From positions 1-43,253 of the forward strand of contig JAQWLJ010000004.1 of the NCBI GenBank assembly GCA_029247365.1: 43,253 bases of DNA. Reading direction: 5' to 3'. Both the position numbers and the translations under genes were made by a program. The notes below the pieces were generated by a model. It was not told where the DNA came from and searched no databases. It saw nothing but the letters and a program-made list of their open reading frames with translations. The DNA is from Acidimicrobiales bacterium. GTDB lineage: Bacteria > Actinomycetota > Acidimicrobiia > Acidimicrobiales > Aldehydirespiratoraceae. The stretch's first letter is position 1. Every line of letters begins with the position of its first letter. Below, in pieces: positions 8,983 to 16,217 of the stretch.

Positions 8983-10034
8983 TGAGCTGGGACTCGGTGA
9001 TCGGCCAGGCCGAAGCAGTCCGGCGATTGCAGGCGGCCGTCGACGCGCCGGTGCACGCCTACCTGTTCGTCGGCCCCGCTGGTGCCGGTAAGCGTCTCGC
9101 CGCGCTCGTGTTCGCGGGAGAGTTGCTTGCTACCGCTGATCCCGACGGAGCGGAGCGCCACCGCCGCCTCGCCGTCTCCGAAGGTCATGCCGATGTGCAC
9201 ATCCTCGACCCGGCTGGCAACAACCTTCGCCGTGAGGAGGAAGCTGAGCCGCTGATCGTGCAGGCCAGTCGGTCTCCGGTCGAAGGTAAGCGGAAGGTGT
9301 TGATTGTCAACCGGTTCCACACCGCCACGCCTGCGGCGGCAGCGTCGCTCTTGAAGACGATCGAGGAGCCACCTGACACCACGATCTTCGTGTTGCTTGC
9401 TGAGGACGTCCCACCTGAGCATGTCACCATCGAGAGCCGCTGTACTCGGGTTGACTTTCCGCCGGTCTCGGCGGAGGTGATCGCTGAGTCGCTTGTCGCT
9501 GACGGCCTGGTCGATATCGAACGGGCTGCCATTGTCGCAGCTGCGGCTGGTGGGAGCGTGCAACGAGCGCGCGACCTGACTAAGGACGAACGTCTCGCCA
9601 CCCGTCGCGACGCTTGGTGGGGCGCTCCGAGTCGACTCGACGGAACTGGCGCTGCCGTTGCGGTCGTGGTCGAAGAACTGCGAGTGCTGATCGACGAGGC
9701 GAGCGAGTCGGCCGGCACCGTCGAACGCCATCAGGCCGCGCTCGAGGCTCTTGATGCCCGTGAGGAACAGCTCGGCATGCGGGGGAGTGGGCGCAGAGAT
9801 CTCGAAGCTCGGCAGCGGCGTGAGATCCGCCAGCTGCGAACTGATGAGTTGCGCTTCGGCCTCGCAACCCTCGCGGGTCGCTATCGCGAGGCGATGATCG
9901 GCGGCGATGAACGAGCCGGTGTGCTCGCCGCAGCCGGCCGCATCCGGGCCACCCATGAGTCGCTCGAACGCAATCCGAACGAGGCATTGGCGCTCCAGGC
10001 GTTGCTCCTAGGGCTCCCGGCACTCCAGGGGTGA
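8982..10034 (+). CDS. holB: DNA polymerase III delta' subunit
   Basis: This 350-residue AAA+ clamp-loader protein starts MSWDSVIGQ, then has the Walker A GPAGAGKRLAAL near residue 32 and the family segment around LLKTIEEPPDTTIFVLL. Delta' is part of the gamma complex that loads the beta sliding clamp. Delta' lacks the arginine-finger-dependent ATPase cycle in E. coli; here the P-loop retains its GK pair but the downstream Ser/Thr is Arg (GKR), consistent with a subunit that does not hydrolyse ATP. The cysteine zinc module common in DnaX/delta' is not apparent. The start is fixed by the one-base overlap with tmk (TGATG). Confidence 0.9.
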   Translation: MSWDSVIGQAEAVRRLQAAVDAPVHAYLFVGPAGAGKRLAALVFAGELLATADPDGAERHRRLAVSEGHADVHILDPAGNNLRREEEAEPLIVQASRSPVEGKRKVLIVNRFHTATPAAAASLLKTIEEPPDTTIFVLLAEDVPPEHVTIESRCTRVDFPPVSAEVIAESLVADGLVDIERAAIVAAAAGGSVQRARDLTKDERLATRRDAWWGAPSRLDGTGAAVAVVVEELRVLIDEASESAGTVERHQAALEALDAREEQLGMRGSGRRDLEARQRREIRQLRTDELRFGLATLAGRYREAMIGGDERAGVLAAAGRIRATHESLERNPNEALALQALLLGLPALQG

Positions 10035-10077
10035 ACCGTGAGGATCGCGCGAACTGCTTTGGTACCTTTTCAGTCCC

Positions 10078-10150
10078 GCCCGAGTAGCTCAGTTGGTAGA
10101 GCGACGCTCTCGTAAAGCGTAGGTCAGGAGTTCAATTCTCCTCTCGGGCT
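10078..10150 (+). tRNA. tRNA-Thr (anticodon CGT)
   Basis: The 73-nt cloverleaf is complete: acceptor GCCCGAG pairs with CTCGGGC, the D arm is GCTC-AGTTGGTA-GAGC, the anticodon stem ACGCT/AGCGT encloses CTCGTAA with anticodon CGT, and the T arm AGGAG-TTCAATT-CTCCT follows. The discriminator is T and CCA is not encoded. It reads the ACG codon. A TACCTT hexamer at 10063-10068 is a plausible -10 element. Confidence 0.95.
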
Positions 10151-10196
10151 CGCTTCTCGCTTCGGCTTGCGCTGGAGCATTCCCCCAGGAGGTCCT

Positions 10197-10799
10197 GTGG
10201 CGGATCAAGCCACGTTCGCCGACGATGCCATGCCGCTGATGAGCGGTCTGTACTCCGCGGCGATTCGCATGACACGCAACTCCACCGACGCCGAAGATCT
10301 CGTGCAGGAGACCTATCTCAAGGCGTTCCGCGCCTACGAGCGTTTCGAGGTGGGCACCAACCTGAAAGCGTGGATGTACCGCATTCTCACCAATACCTAC
10401 ATCAACGCGTACCGCAAGAAGCAGCGGCGCCCCGACGAGTCCGACATCGACGAGGTCGAAGATCTGTACCTGTATCGCCGGATCGGTGGCGCCGAGGGTG
10501 CCGTGCTCGGCCGCTCGGCCGAAGATGAACTGATGGAGCTCTTCGGTGAGTCCGAGATTAAGGTCGCGCTCGAGGACCTTCCCGACCACTACCGGATGCC
10601 CGTCATCCTCGCCGATGTCGAAGGCTTCGCGTACAAGGAGATTGCCGAGATCCTCGACGTTCCGATCGGCACGGTGATGAGTCGGCTGCATCGGGGAAGA
10701 AAGCAGCTGCAGAAGCGGTTGCATAGCTTTGCAGAGGAAAACCGTCTTCTGCCCGATCCCGAGCCTGCTGGTGTGGGCGTCGACTCGGGGGCTTCGTGA
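10197..10799 (+). CDS. ECF sigma factor, SigR/SigH (RpoE-like) thiol-stress type
   Basis: This 200-residue group 4 sigma factor has region 2 ([20 protein letters not shown], then the WMYRILTN helix) and region 4 ([17 protein letters not shown], then the helix-turn-helix ending [14 protein letters not shown]). The sequence is close to the SigR/SigH subgroup that controls the disulfide-stress regulon in actinobacteria. GTG 10197 is chosen because AGGAGG at 10187-10192 precedes it by 4 nt; an in-frame upstream ATG at 10167 lies only 17 nt after the tRNA and lacks a ribosome-binding site. The next gene is its likely anti-sigma factor, separated by one base. Such pairs are normally autoregulated. 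Confidence 0.93.
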   Translation: MADQATFADDAMPLMSGLYSAAIRMTRNSTDAEDLVQETYLKAFRAYERFEVGTNLKAWMYRILTNTYINAYRKKQRRPDESDIDEVEDLYLYRRIGGAEGAVLGRSAEDELMELFGESEIKVALEDLPDHYRMPVILADVEGFAYKEIAEILDVPIGTVMSRLHRGRKQLQKRLHSFAEENRLLPDPEPAGVGVDSGAS

Positions 10800-10800
10800 C

Positions 10801-11067
10801 ATGACCGACGATCCGTGTGCCGATGTCAGTTCCGGCGAGTGCCGAGAGGCGCTAGAGGGGCTGTACCTGTACCTCGATGGCCACTTGACCCTTGAGCGGC
10901 GAACCATCATCAAAACTCACCTCGACCTGTGCGGGCATTGCGGTTCCACGTTCGAGTTCGAGTTCGAACTGCGACAGGTCGTCTCGAGGCGCTGTAGCGA
11001 GCAGGTCCCTGGTCAACTCAAGGCTCGCATTTTCCAGGCCATCGTCGAGGCCCAGCGCGACTGCTGA
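10801..11067 (+). CDS. Zinc-binding anti-sigma factor (RsrA/RshA-like)
   Basis: This 88-residue protein has the ZAS motif H40-x3-C44-x2-C47 and an upstream Cys14, matching the redox-sensing zinc site of RsrA (C11/H37/C41/C44 in Streptomyces). Further cysteines are at 6, in RRC near residue 63, and as the last residue. In the family, disulfide formation expels zinc and releases the sigma factor, here the product of the gene immediately upstream (one-base gap). The stop codon abuts the stop of the convergent oxidoreductase with no intervening base, so no space remains for a dedicated terminator. Confidence 0.92.
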   Translation: MTDDPCADVSSGECREALEGLYLYLDGHLTLERRTIIKTHLDLCGHCGSTFEFEFELRQVVSRRCSEQVPGQLKARIFQAIVEAQRDC

Positions 11068-12135
11068 TCAGGGGATCAGCACGAACTTGCCGACGTGGGT
11101 CTTGGCCAGGAACTCCGTCTGGGCTTGCACGATCTCGCGAAGTGGGAACGTCTTGGCGACCAGGGGCCGGATCTCGCCGCGCTCGATGTAGCCGACTAGG
11201 TCGGGGAACACTGGCTCATCCCAGGCCGTACAGCCGATCATCTGGATATCGCGCAGGTAGAAGGTGCGCATGTCGAGGTCGACGATCGGCCCTCCGATCG
11301 CGCCCGAGGACACGTAACGGCCCCCGCGCTTGATCGAGTCGAGTGCCGCAGGGAATCCGGGCCCAGCTACGTTGTCGATGACGACGTCGAATGACTGCGG
11401 CGCGGGGCTCTCGCCGCGCTGTATTGCGTTGTGGGCGCCGAGCCCGAGTACGGCGTCGAACTTCGAGGCTGAGGCCATTGCGACGACGTGAGCGCCGCGA
11501 CGCCGGGCGAGCTGTACCGAGGCCGAACCTGTGCCGCCCGATGCGCCGGTAACGAGGACCCGGTCGTTGGGCCCAACTCTGGCGCGATGGATCATGTTTT
11601 CAGCCGTGCCGTAGGCGCACGGGATCGCACCCAGCTCGGCATCGGTCCAGTCGCAGTCGACGGCGAAGACTTCGGACCCTGGGACCGTCACGTACTCGGC
11701 GAATGCGCCGTTGAAATCTGAAGCCATCCAGACGTTCTCGAGTGAATCCCAGCCGTTGACCCGAATGCAGGCCCGGACGATCACCCGCCGCCCCAGTAGA
11801 GCAGCGTCGGTGCCGGCGCCGAGTTCATCGACGATCCCGCAGCAGTCGGTGCCTTGGATCAGTGGCCACGGTGTCGCCTCGTTCCAGCCACCGTCGGCTC
11901 GCTGAACCGACTCGTCAGTATCAGCCGCGGCACTGGCGCTGGCGTCGGTCGAGCTGGTGACCTCCGCGGAGTACCAGCCCAACCGAGTGTTGATTTCCGT
12001 GTTGTTCACGCCTGCGGCGAGGACCTTGATCCTGACCTCGCCGGGTCCGGCGAACGGAACCGGCACCTGTTGGATCTCGAGCATCTCGAAGCCGCCGTTG
12101 CCGAGCGTGACTGCGGCGGTCATGGTTGCTGACAT
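11068..12135 (-). CDS. MDR-family NAD(P)H:quinone oxidoreductase / alcohol dehydrogenase-like
   Basis: This 355-residue medium-chain dehydrogenase/reductase has a GroES-like N-terminal domain (VLAAGVNNTEINTRLGWY) and a Rossmann domain with VTGASGGTGSASVQLA. The segment QGTDCCGIVDELG resembles quinone reductases; the catalytic zinc ligand Cys of classical alcohol dehydrogenases is absent at the usual position (VNNTE), so the enzyme is probably zinc-independent. Start 12135 is chosen because CGGAG precedes it by 6 nt on the minus strand; the frame is open further upstream, including an ATG at 12174 without a ribosome-binding site. Next to a thiol-stress sigma system, a quinone/aldehyde detoxification role is attractive but is inference. 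An insertion rich in Ser/Asp/Ala (around residues 52-70) is unusual. Confidence 0.85.
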   Translation of the reverse strand: MSATMTAAVTLGNGGFEMLEIQQVPVPFAGPGEVRIKVLAAGVNNTEINTRLGWYSAEVTSSTDASASAAADTDESVQRADGGWNEATPWPLIQGTDCCGIVDELGAGTDAALLGRRVIVRACIRVNGWDSLENVWMASDFNGAFAEYVTVPGSEVFAVDCDWTDAELGAIPCAYGTAENMIHRARVGPNDRVLVTGASGGTGSASVQLARRRGAHVVAMASASKFDAVLGLGAHNAIQRGESPAPQSFDVVIDNVAGPGFPAALDSIKRGGRYVSSGAIGGPIVDLDMRTFYLRDIQMIGCTAWDEPVFPDLVGYIERGEIRPLVAKTFPLREIVQAQTEFLAKTHVGKFVLIP

Positions 12136-12217
12136 GGGGTACTCCGGGAACTGATCTCTTCGTGACAATTCCATGACGAGTGGAACCGCACGGCGGTTTC
12201 GCTCCGTTGTACCCCAC

Positions 12218-12400
12218 ATGCGAGTTATTGGAGAGAAGTTCACCAGCATTGAGCGCAACCTTCCCGTCAGTGAAGAAGGACGTATCTGCCTCGATCCGGA
12301 CTGTGAAACGCAGCTCAGCCGGTACAACGACCAAGAGTTTTGCTCGCTACACGCACCCATGGTGGTGCCGCGCATGCGGGGGAAAGTGCTCGACGCCTAG
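12218..12400 (+). CDS. Small zinc-ribbon-like protein (60 aa)
   Basis: This 60-residue protein has a compact Cys/His cluster: CLDPDC, then SRYNDQEFCSLH near residues 24-46, giving C-x4-C ... C-x2-H, a plausible zinc site. Short actinobacterial proteins with a similar C..C...LS.YN....C..H pattern are common, so it is probably a real gene; its function is unknown. ATG 12218 is the first in-frame start close to the cysteine region; the frame stays open further upstream into the divergent oxidoreductase leader (starts near 12173). The 82-bp gap to the divergent oxidoreductase start should hold both promoters. No Shine-Dalgarno is visible. Confidence 0.6.
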   Translation: MRVIGEKFTSIERNLPVSEEGRICLDPDCETQLSRYNDQEFCSLHAPMVVPRMRGKVLDA

Positions 12401-12404
12401 GCGG

Positions 12405-12410
12405 TAACGT
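12405..12410 (+). promoter_or_regulatory. -10 element of the EEP hydrolase gene
   Basis: TAACGT lies 8 nt upstream of ATG 12419 and only 2 nt before the alternative GTG 12413, which favours the ATG as the start of a leaderless transcript. Confidence 0.4.
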
Positions 12411-12418
12411 CGGTGTTC

Positions 12419-13225
12419 ATGCCCGACTCGTTGCGTCTTGCTACCTGGAACACGTGGTGGCGTAACGGCGACCTCGAAGCTCGGTCACCGGCCATCGCGG
12501 CCACGTTGCGGTCCATCGATGCTGACGTCATCGGGTTGCAGGAGCTTTGCTCACGCGAGCCCGATCAGATCACGTGGCTGCGTGACGAGCTCGGCTACCA
12601 CGTTACGACCGCACCTGTTGGTGAGGATGACCGCTTTCGTGTGGTGAACGCCGTCGCCTCACGGTGGCCGATCTCCGACGCGGGCTGGGCCTTCCTCGAC
12701 GTGGGCCCGGCACCCAAACATCGCACGGTGGTGTGGGCCGAGATCGAGACACCGGTCGGCCCCTGGGACGTATTCTCTACCCACTTGTCGCACGGCTTCG
12801 ACCAGAGTGCCCTGCGGTGTCGACAGCTCGACGAGATCGTCCGGCTGGTCGACGAGCGCCGCCAGGCCGACCGAGAACGGCTGCTGCCGCCGGTGCTCGT
12901 CGGTGACCTGAACGCAGTGCCCGACAGTGACGAGATTCGGCGGCTCACCGGTCGGGCCGCTGGCGCCGTCCCTGGCCTCGTGTTCTCTGATGCCTGGGAA
13001 CTGGCCGGTGACGGTCCTGGGGAGACCTACTCAGAGTCGAACCCGTACGTCGAAGACTCGGCTTGGCCGGAACGCCGGCTCGACTACGTCCTGGTCTCGT
13101 GGCCCCGTCGGCGCCCCAATTGCAATCCGATGCACGCCGAGCGCTTCGCTATGACTGCGGTCGACGGGGTCGTGCCGTCTGACCACTGGGGGGTAGTCGT
13201 CGACCTCGCTGTGAAACTGCCGTGA
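12419..13225 (+). CDS. Endonuclease/exonuclease/phosphatase (EEP) family hydrolase
   Basis: This 268-residue EEP-fold protein shows LATWNTWW at the N-terminus, the metal-binding Glu in DVIGLQELCS, GDLNAVPDSDEI (catalytic Asp-Asn), RRLDYVLV and the closing SDHWGVVVDL, all hallmarks of the Mg2+-dependent phosphoesterase superfamily. The substrate (nucleic acid, phosphoinositide or other phosphodiester) cannot be told from sequence. No signal peptide is seen. ATG 12419 is preferred over GTG 12413 because of the -10 spacing. It overlaps the GNAT gene by GTGA. Confidence 0.87.
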   Translation: MPDSLRLATWNTWWRNGDLEARSPAIAATLRSIDADVIGLQELCSREPDQITWLRDELGYHVTTAPVGEDDRFRVVNAVASRWPISDAGWAFLDVGPAPKHRTVVWAEIETPVGPWDVFSTHLSHGFDQSALRCRQLDEIVRLVDERRQADRERLLPPVLVGDLNAVPDSDEIRRLTGRAAGAVPGLVFSDAWELAGDGPGETYSESNPYVEDSAWPERRLDYVLVSWPRRRPNCNPMHAERFAMTAVDGVVPSDHWGVVVDLAVKLP

Positions 13226-13959
13226 GCGAGCAGCAGCTCATGGCGAGCATGGCCACCCACCTCGATCTTGACCCGGCGCGCTTCGAGCAGTCGGGCACCA
13301 CGGTCGTCGGTCACGAGAGTCGGGCCGGCTCGGCCGCTGTCGCCTGCTACGCGTTTGGTTCCCAGCGCTTGCTCTGGGCCGATCCCGATGTCGTCGAGCG
13401 GGTAGACGACCTGGCCGGCGCCGAGCCCCTGGCGCTCGACGAGTTGACTCCGTGCATGGAGGAGGCCGGCTTCGTGTGCAAGGGCAATGGCGTGATGCGA
13501 CTGCTCGACGGGTCGCCTCCCCCGCACCTGGCACTTGCTAATGGCTATGTCCACCGGGTGCTCGACAAGCACGATCCGGCGACGGTCCCCATGATCGAGG
13601 CGCTCACCAGCCGCTGCGACCCTGACGATGTCGACGAAGCCGACTTGGTTGACATGACCGGCTTCGACGATGCGGCCATCAACGTGGCAGTCGACAGCGA
13701 CGACGTCGTGGCGTATGCCGGCGGTGCCCCGTGGCCATGGGATAGCGCCTTCGCCGATATCGGCGTGCTTGTCCACGGCGACCATCGGCGCCGGGGTCTT
13801 GCTGTCTTTACCGTTGCTGCTTGCATCGACGGCCTTCTCGCTGAAGGGCGCATCCCGCTCTATCGCCACACTGTGGCCAACACCGCTTCAGAGTCGACCG
13901 CCACTCGTCTCGGGTTTCGAACCGTGGCCCGAGTCGATCTGTTTGTGTCGACCACCTGA
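13222..13959 (+). CDS. GNAT family N-acetyltransferase
   Basis: This 245-residue protein has a C-terminal GNAT domain: a beta-strand ADIGVLV, the acetyl-CoA pyrophosphate loop HRRRGLA, and NTASESTATRLGF, in which the bulge-and-helix of the fold is recognisable. The N-terminal half is divergent and may help shape the acceptor site. The acceptor substrate is unknown. The GTG start overlaps the preceding EEP hydrolase by 4 bp, so the two are probably co-expressed. Confidence 0.8.
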   Translation: MSEQQLMASMATHLDLDPARFEQSGTTVVGHESRAGSAAVACYAFGSQRLLWADPDVVERVDDLAGAEPLALDELTPCMEEAGFVCKGNGVMRLLDGSPPPHLALANGYVHRVLDKHDPATVPMIEALTSRCDPDDVDEADLVDMTGFDDAAINVAVDSDDVVAYAGGAPWPWDSAFADIGVLVHGDHRRRGLAVFTVAACIDGLLAEGRIPLYRHTVANTASESTATRLGFRTVARVDLFVSTT

Positions 13960-13984
13960 CTGCGGGTCCGACGGTTGCTACGTC

Positions 13985-13990
13985 TACACT
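13985..13990 (+). promoter_or_regulatory. -10 element of the small membrane protein gene
   Basis: TACACT lies exactly 7 nt upstream of ATG 13998, predicting a leaderless start for the unit that continues into the DUF2342 gene and tilS. Confidence 0.45.
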
Positions 13991-13997
13991 TCCCCTC

Positions 13998-14126
13998 ATG
14001 TTCTCCGCAGTCGTTTGGCATTTCTGGATCGCACCGGTGATCGCCGTCTCGGCGATCCTGGCGATCGTCGCCTCCGTCGGTGGGTACCTCGCGCAGGTGA
14101 CCCGTCAGCGCTACCCGCGCGACTGA
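13998..14126 (+). CDS. Small single-pass membrane protein (42 aa)
   Basis: This 42-residue ORF has one long hydrophobic segment (about residues 9-33, WIAPVIAVSAILAIVASVG) and a short basic tail ending TRQRYPRD, so the C-terminus is probably cytoplasmic. It starts 7 nt after a -10-like TACACT, and its TGA is followed after one base by the GTG of the metalloprotease gene, so it would be the first gene of that operon. Similar tiny membrane proteins precede DUF2342 genes in other actinobacteria as I recall, but I cannot name a family. A role in tethering or regulating a neighbour is speculation. Confidence 0.65.
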   Translation: MFSAVVWHFWIAPVIAVSAILAIVASVGGYLAQVTRQRYPRD

Positions 14127-14127
14127 C

Positions 14128-15195
14128 GTGAGCGGCGCCGTCGATTGGGACGTCGCTCGTGCCGTCGCCAGCAAGGTTGGCGGTCGCGAGCCGTACACCT
14201 CGGCGCGCTACTACGACGGCCTCGAGGAGGACTTTGACCGCTACACGGCGCAGGCCGAAGACCTCGTTGCCGAGTGCACGGGTCTTCGCTCGCTCTCCGG
14301 CAATGCCCGAGGTCGTGTCACGAACCGAGCCGGTTGGGTCGACGCCAACCTCGCGTCGTTCCAACGTCTCCTGAAGCCGGTTACCGACAAGCTCGAAGAC
14401 AAGATGGACGACAACACGTCGGCCATCGGCCCCAAGTTCGCCGGTGCCGAAATGGGCGCAATGCTCGGATGGATGTCCACCCGGGTTCTCGGTCAATACG
14501 ACCTCCTCGTCATCGAGGACGAGAAGCCCGAAGAGCAGGACATCGTGTATTACGTGGCTCCCAATGTGCTGGCGCTTGAGAAGCGCTACGCCTTTCCGCC
14601 GGAGGAGTTCCGGCTGTGGCTCGCGTTGCACGAGGTCACACATCGGGCCCAGTTCACCGGTGTGCCCTGGATGCGCGAACACTTCCTTGGCCTGGTCAAC
14701 GGCACGATGGAGTCTGTCGACCCCGACCCCAAGCGGTTCATGGCCGCCGCCCAGCGGCTACTCGAAGCCCGCAAGCGCGGTGAAGACCCGATGGATCAGG
14801 GCGGCATCATGTCGCTCTTTGCGTCCGAAGAACAACTCGCCGTCATCAACGAGGTCGCGGGGCTCATGAGCCTGCTCGAAGGCCATGGTGACGTCACCAT
14901 GGACCGCGCCGGTGAGGGACTGATCCCGTCACAGGAGCGATTCGCTCGCGTGCTGCGGAACCGCCGGATGGGGGCCAGCGGCTTCACCAAGGTGTTCCAG
15001 CGGCTGGCCGGCTTCGAAGCCAAGCTCAAGCAGTACGCCGAGGGTGAGAAGTTCATTGCCGAGGTCGAGAAGGCCGGCGGCGCGGCGCTGATGGATCTCG
15101 CCTGGTCCGAGCCGGCGAACGTGCCGTCGATCGCCGAGATCCGCGAGCCGCAGCTCTGGGTCGATCGGGTTCGCGCCACTACCGTCGCGGCCTGA
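14128..15195 (+). CDS. Zinc-dependent metalloprotease, DUF2342 / F420-biosynthesis-associated family
   Basis: This 355-residue protein contains the metallopeptidase motif HEVTH (His168-Glu169 ... His172) in LWLALHEVTHRAQF, preceded by YYVAPNVLALEKRY, as in the DUF2342/TIGR03624 family annotated 'coenzyme F420 biosynthesis-associated'. That label comes from phylogenetic co-occurrence with F420; the protein is not a known F420 biosynthetic enzyme. It is a predicted soluble protease without a signal peptide. The gene sits directly before tilS, its conserved actinobacterial neighbour. GTG 14128 follows the 42-aa membrane gene by one base. Confidence 0.88.
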   Translation: MSGAVDWDVARAVASKVGGREPYTSARYYDGLEEDFDRYTAQAEDLVAECTGLRSLSGNARGRVTNRAGWVDANLASFQRLLKPVTDKLEDKMDDNTSAIGPKFAGAEMGAMLGWMSTRVLGQYDLLVIEDEKPEEQDIVYYVAPNVLALEKRYAFPPEEFRLWLALHEVTHRAQFTGVPWMREHFLGLVNGTMESVDPDPKRFMAAAQRLLEARKRGEDPMDQGGIMSLFASEEQLAVINEVAGLMSLLEGHGDVTMDRAGEGLIPSQERFARVLRNRRMGASGFTKVFQRLAGFEAKLKQYAEGEKFIAEVEKAGGAALMDLAWSEPANVPSIAEIREPQLWVDRVRATTVAA

Positions 15196-15199
15196 ACCG

Positions 15200-16087
15200 A
15201 TGGCCACGGCCGACCTGCTCGACCGCTGTGCCTTCCCCGAGGGCGATCTGCATTTGGGCGTGAGCGGCGGCACCGACAGCGTCGCCATGGCGGTACTGGC
15301 ACGAGCCGCTGAGCGGCCGTTCACCATCTGGCACGTCCACCACGGCGTGCGTTCAGCGGCCGACGCCGACGCCGCGTTCGTCGAAGCACTCGCCACCGAC
15401 TGGGGAGTGCCCTTCGAATTACGGCGACTTGATCTCGACCCGGCACCGAACTTCGAAGCTCGGGCTCGAACGGCGCGTTACGACGCCCTGCCCGACGGCG
15501 TGTGTGTTGCTCACACCGCCAACGACCGGGCTGAGACGGTCTTGCTGAACCTGTTTCGAGGGGCCGGGCTGGCGGGAACCGCAGCACGAATGTGGTCCGC
15601 TCATCGACCGATCATTGCGCTCACCCGGATGGACACCGTGGCGGTTTGCGACGAGGCCGGCATCGCGCCGTGTGAGGACGAGACCAACGAGGACACTCGC
15701 AACCATCGAGCCGCGGTACGGCACTGCGTCCTGCCCGAGGTCGCCCGCAGCCTGGGGCGCGACCCGGTACCGATCCTCAACCGCCACGCCGACCTGATCG
15801 CTGACGCGCTTGAGTTGGTCGAGGCCGCCGCGGTGAAGCTTGACCCCACCGACGTCAAGGCGTTGCGGGAAGCTCCGAGAGCGGTCACGACTGAAGCGCT
15901 GCGAACCTGGATCCAGACCGAGTCGTGTGATCTGTACCCGGTCGATGCAGCCACGATTGAGCGGGTACTCGAGGTCGTGTACGGACATCGCCGAGCGGCC
16001 GAGACCTTGGGGGGTCACCGCGTTGCCCGATCGCAAGGGCGGCTCTCGATCTCGGTAGCCTCTCCGGATGGACAAGCCGACACCTGA
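15200..16087 (+). CDS. tilS: tRNA(Ile)-lysidine synthetase
   Basis: TilS converts C34 of tRNA-Ile(CAU) to lysidine, using ATP and lysine, so that AUA is read as Ile. The PP-loop motif is S22-GGTD-S27, and the following HVHHGVRSAADADAAFVE and HTANDRAETVLLNLFRG segments are diagnostic. At 295 residues it is shorter than E. coli TilS (432) and matches the short form without the full C-terminal domains. The usual actinobacterial followers hpt and ftsH are absent; a 49-aa gene starts inside its 3' end instead. Confidence 0.93.
   Translation: MATADLLDRCAFPEGDLHLGVSGGTDSVAMAVLARAAERPFTIWHVHHGVRSAADADAAFVEALATDWGVPFELRRLDLDPAPNFEARARTARYDALPDGVCVAHTANDRAETVLLNLFRGAGLAGTAARMWSAHRPIIALTRMDTVAVCDEAGIAPCEDETNEDTRNHRAAVRHCVLPEVARSLGRDPVPILNRHADLIADALELVEAAAVKLDPTDVKALREAPRAVTTEALRTWIQTESCDLYPVDAATIERVLEVVYGHRRAAETLGGHRVARSQGRLSISVASPDGQADT
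16056..16061 (+). promoter_or_regulatory. -10 element of the 49-aa gene
   Basis: TAGCCT lies within the 3' end of tilS, 6 nt upstream of ATG 16068. It may give the 49-aa/NUDIX pair its own leaderless promoter. Confidence 0.35.
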
Positions 16088-16217
16088 CGCCGCCAAGCTC
16101 CTTGGGTACTGGGAAGAGTGGGAGCGTGGCGAGACACCGCCCGGCAAGGTCTTGAGCAATCTAAAGACTGCTGGCATGCCCGACCTGTTGACGTCGCTTC
16201 TTGAGGGTGAGTCCTGA
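16068..16217 (+). CDS. Conserved small protein (49 aa) upstream of NUDIX
   Basis: This 49-residue soluble protein has the recognisable pattern LLGYWEEWERGETPPGKVL followed by SNLKTAGMPDLLTSLL; similar sequences occur as short hypothetical proteins in other actinobacteria, from memory. It overlaps the end of tilS by 20 bp in another frame, and its stop overlaps the likely CTG start of the NUDIX gene by three bases. Amphipathic helices rich in Leu/Trp/Glu suggest a protein-binding role, but no function is known. Confidence 0.7.
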   Translation: MDKPTPDAAKLLGYWEEWERGETPPGKVLSNLKTAGMPDLLTSLLEGES

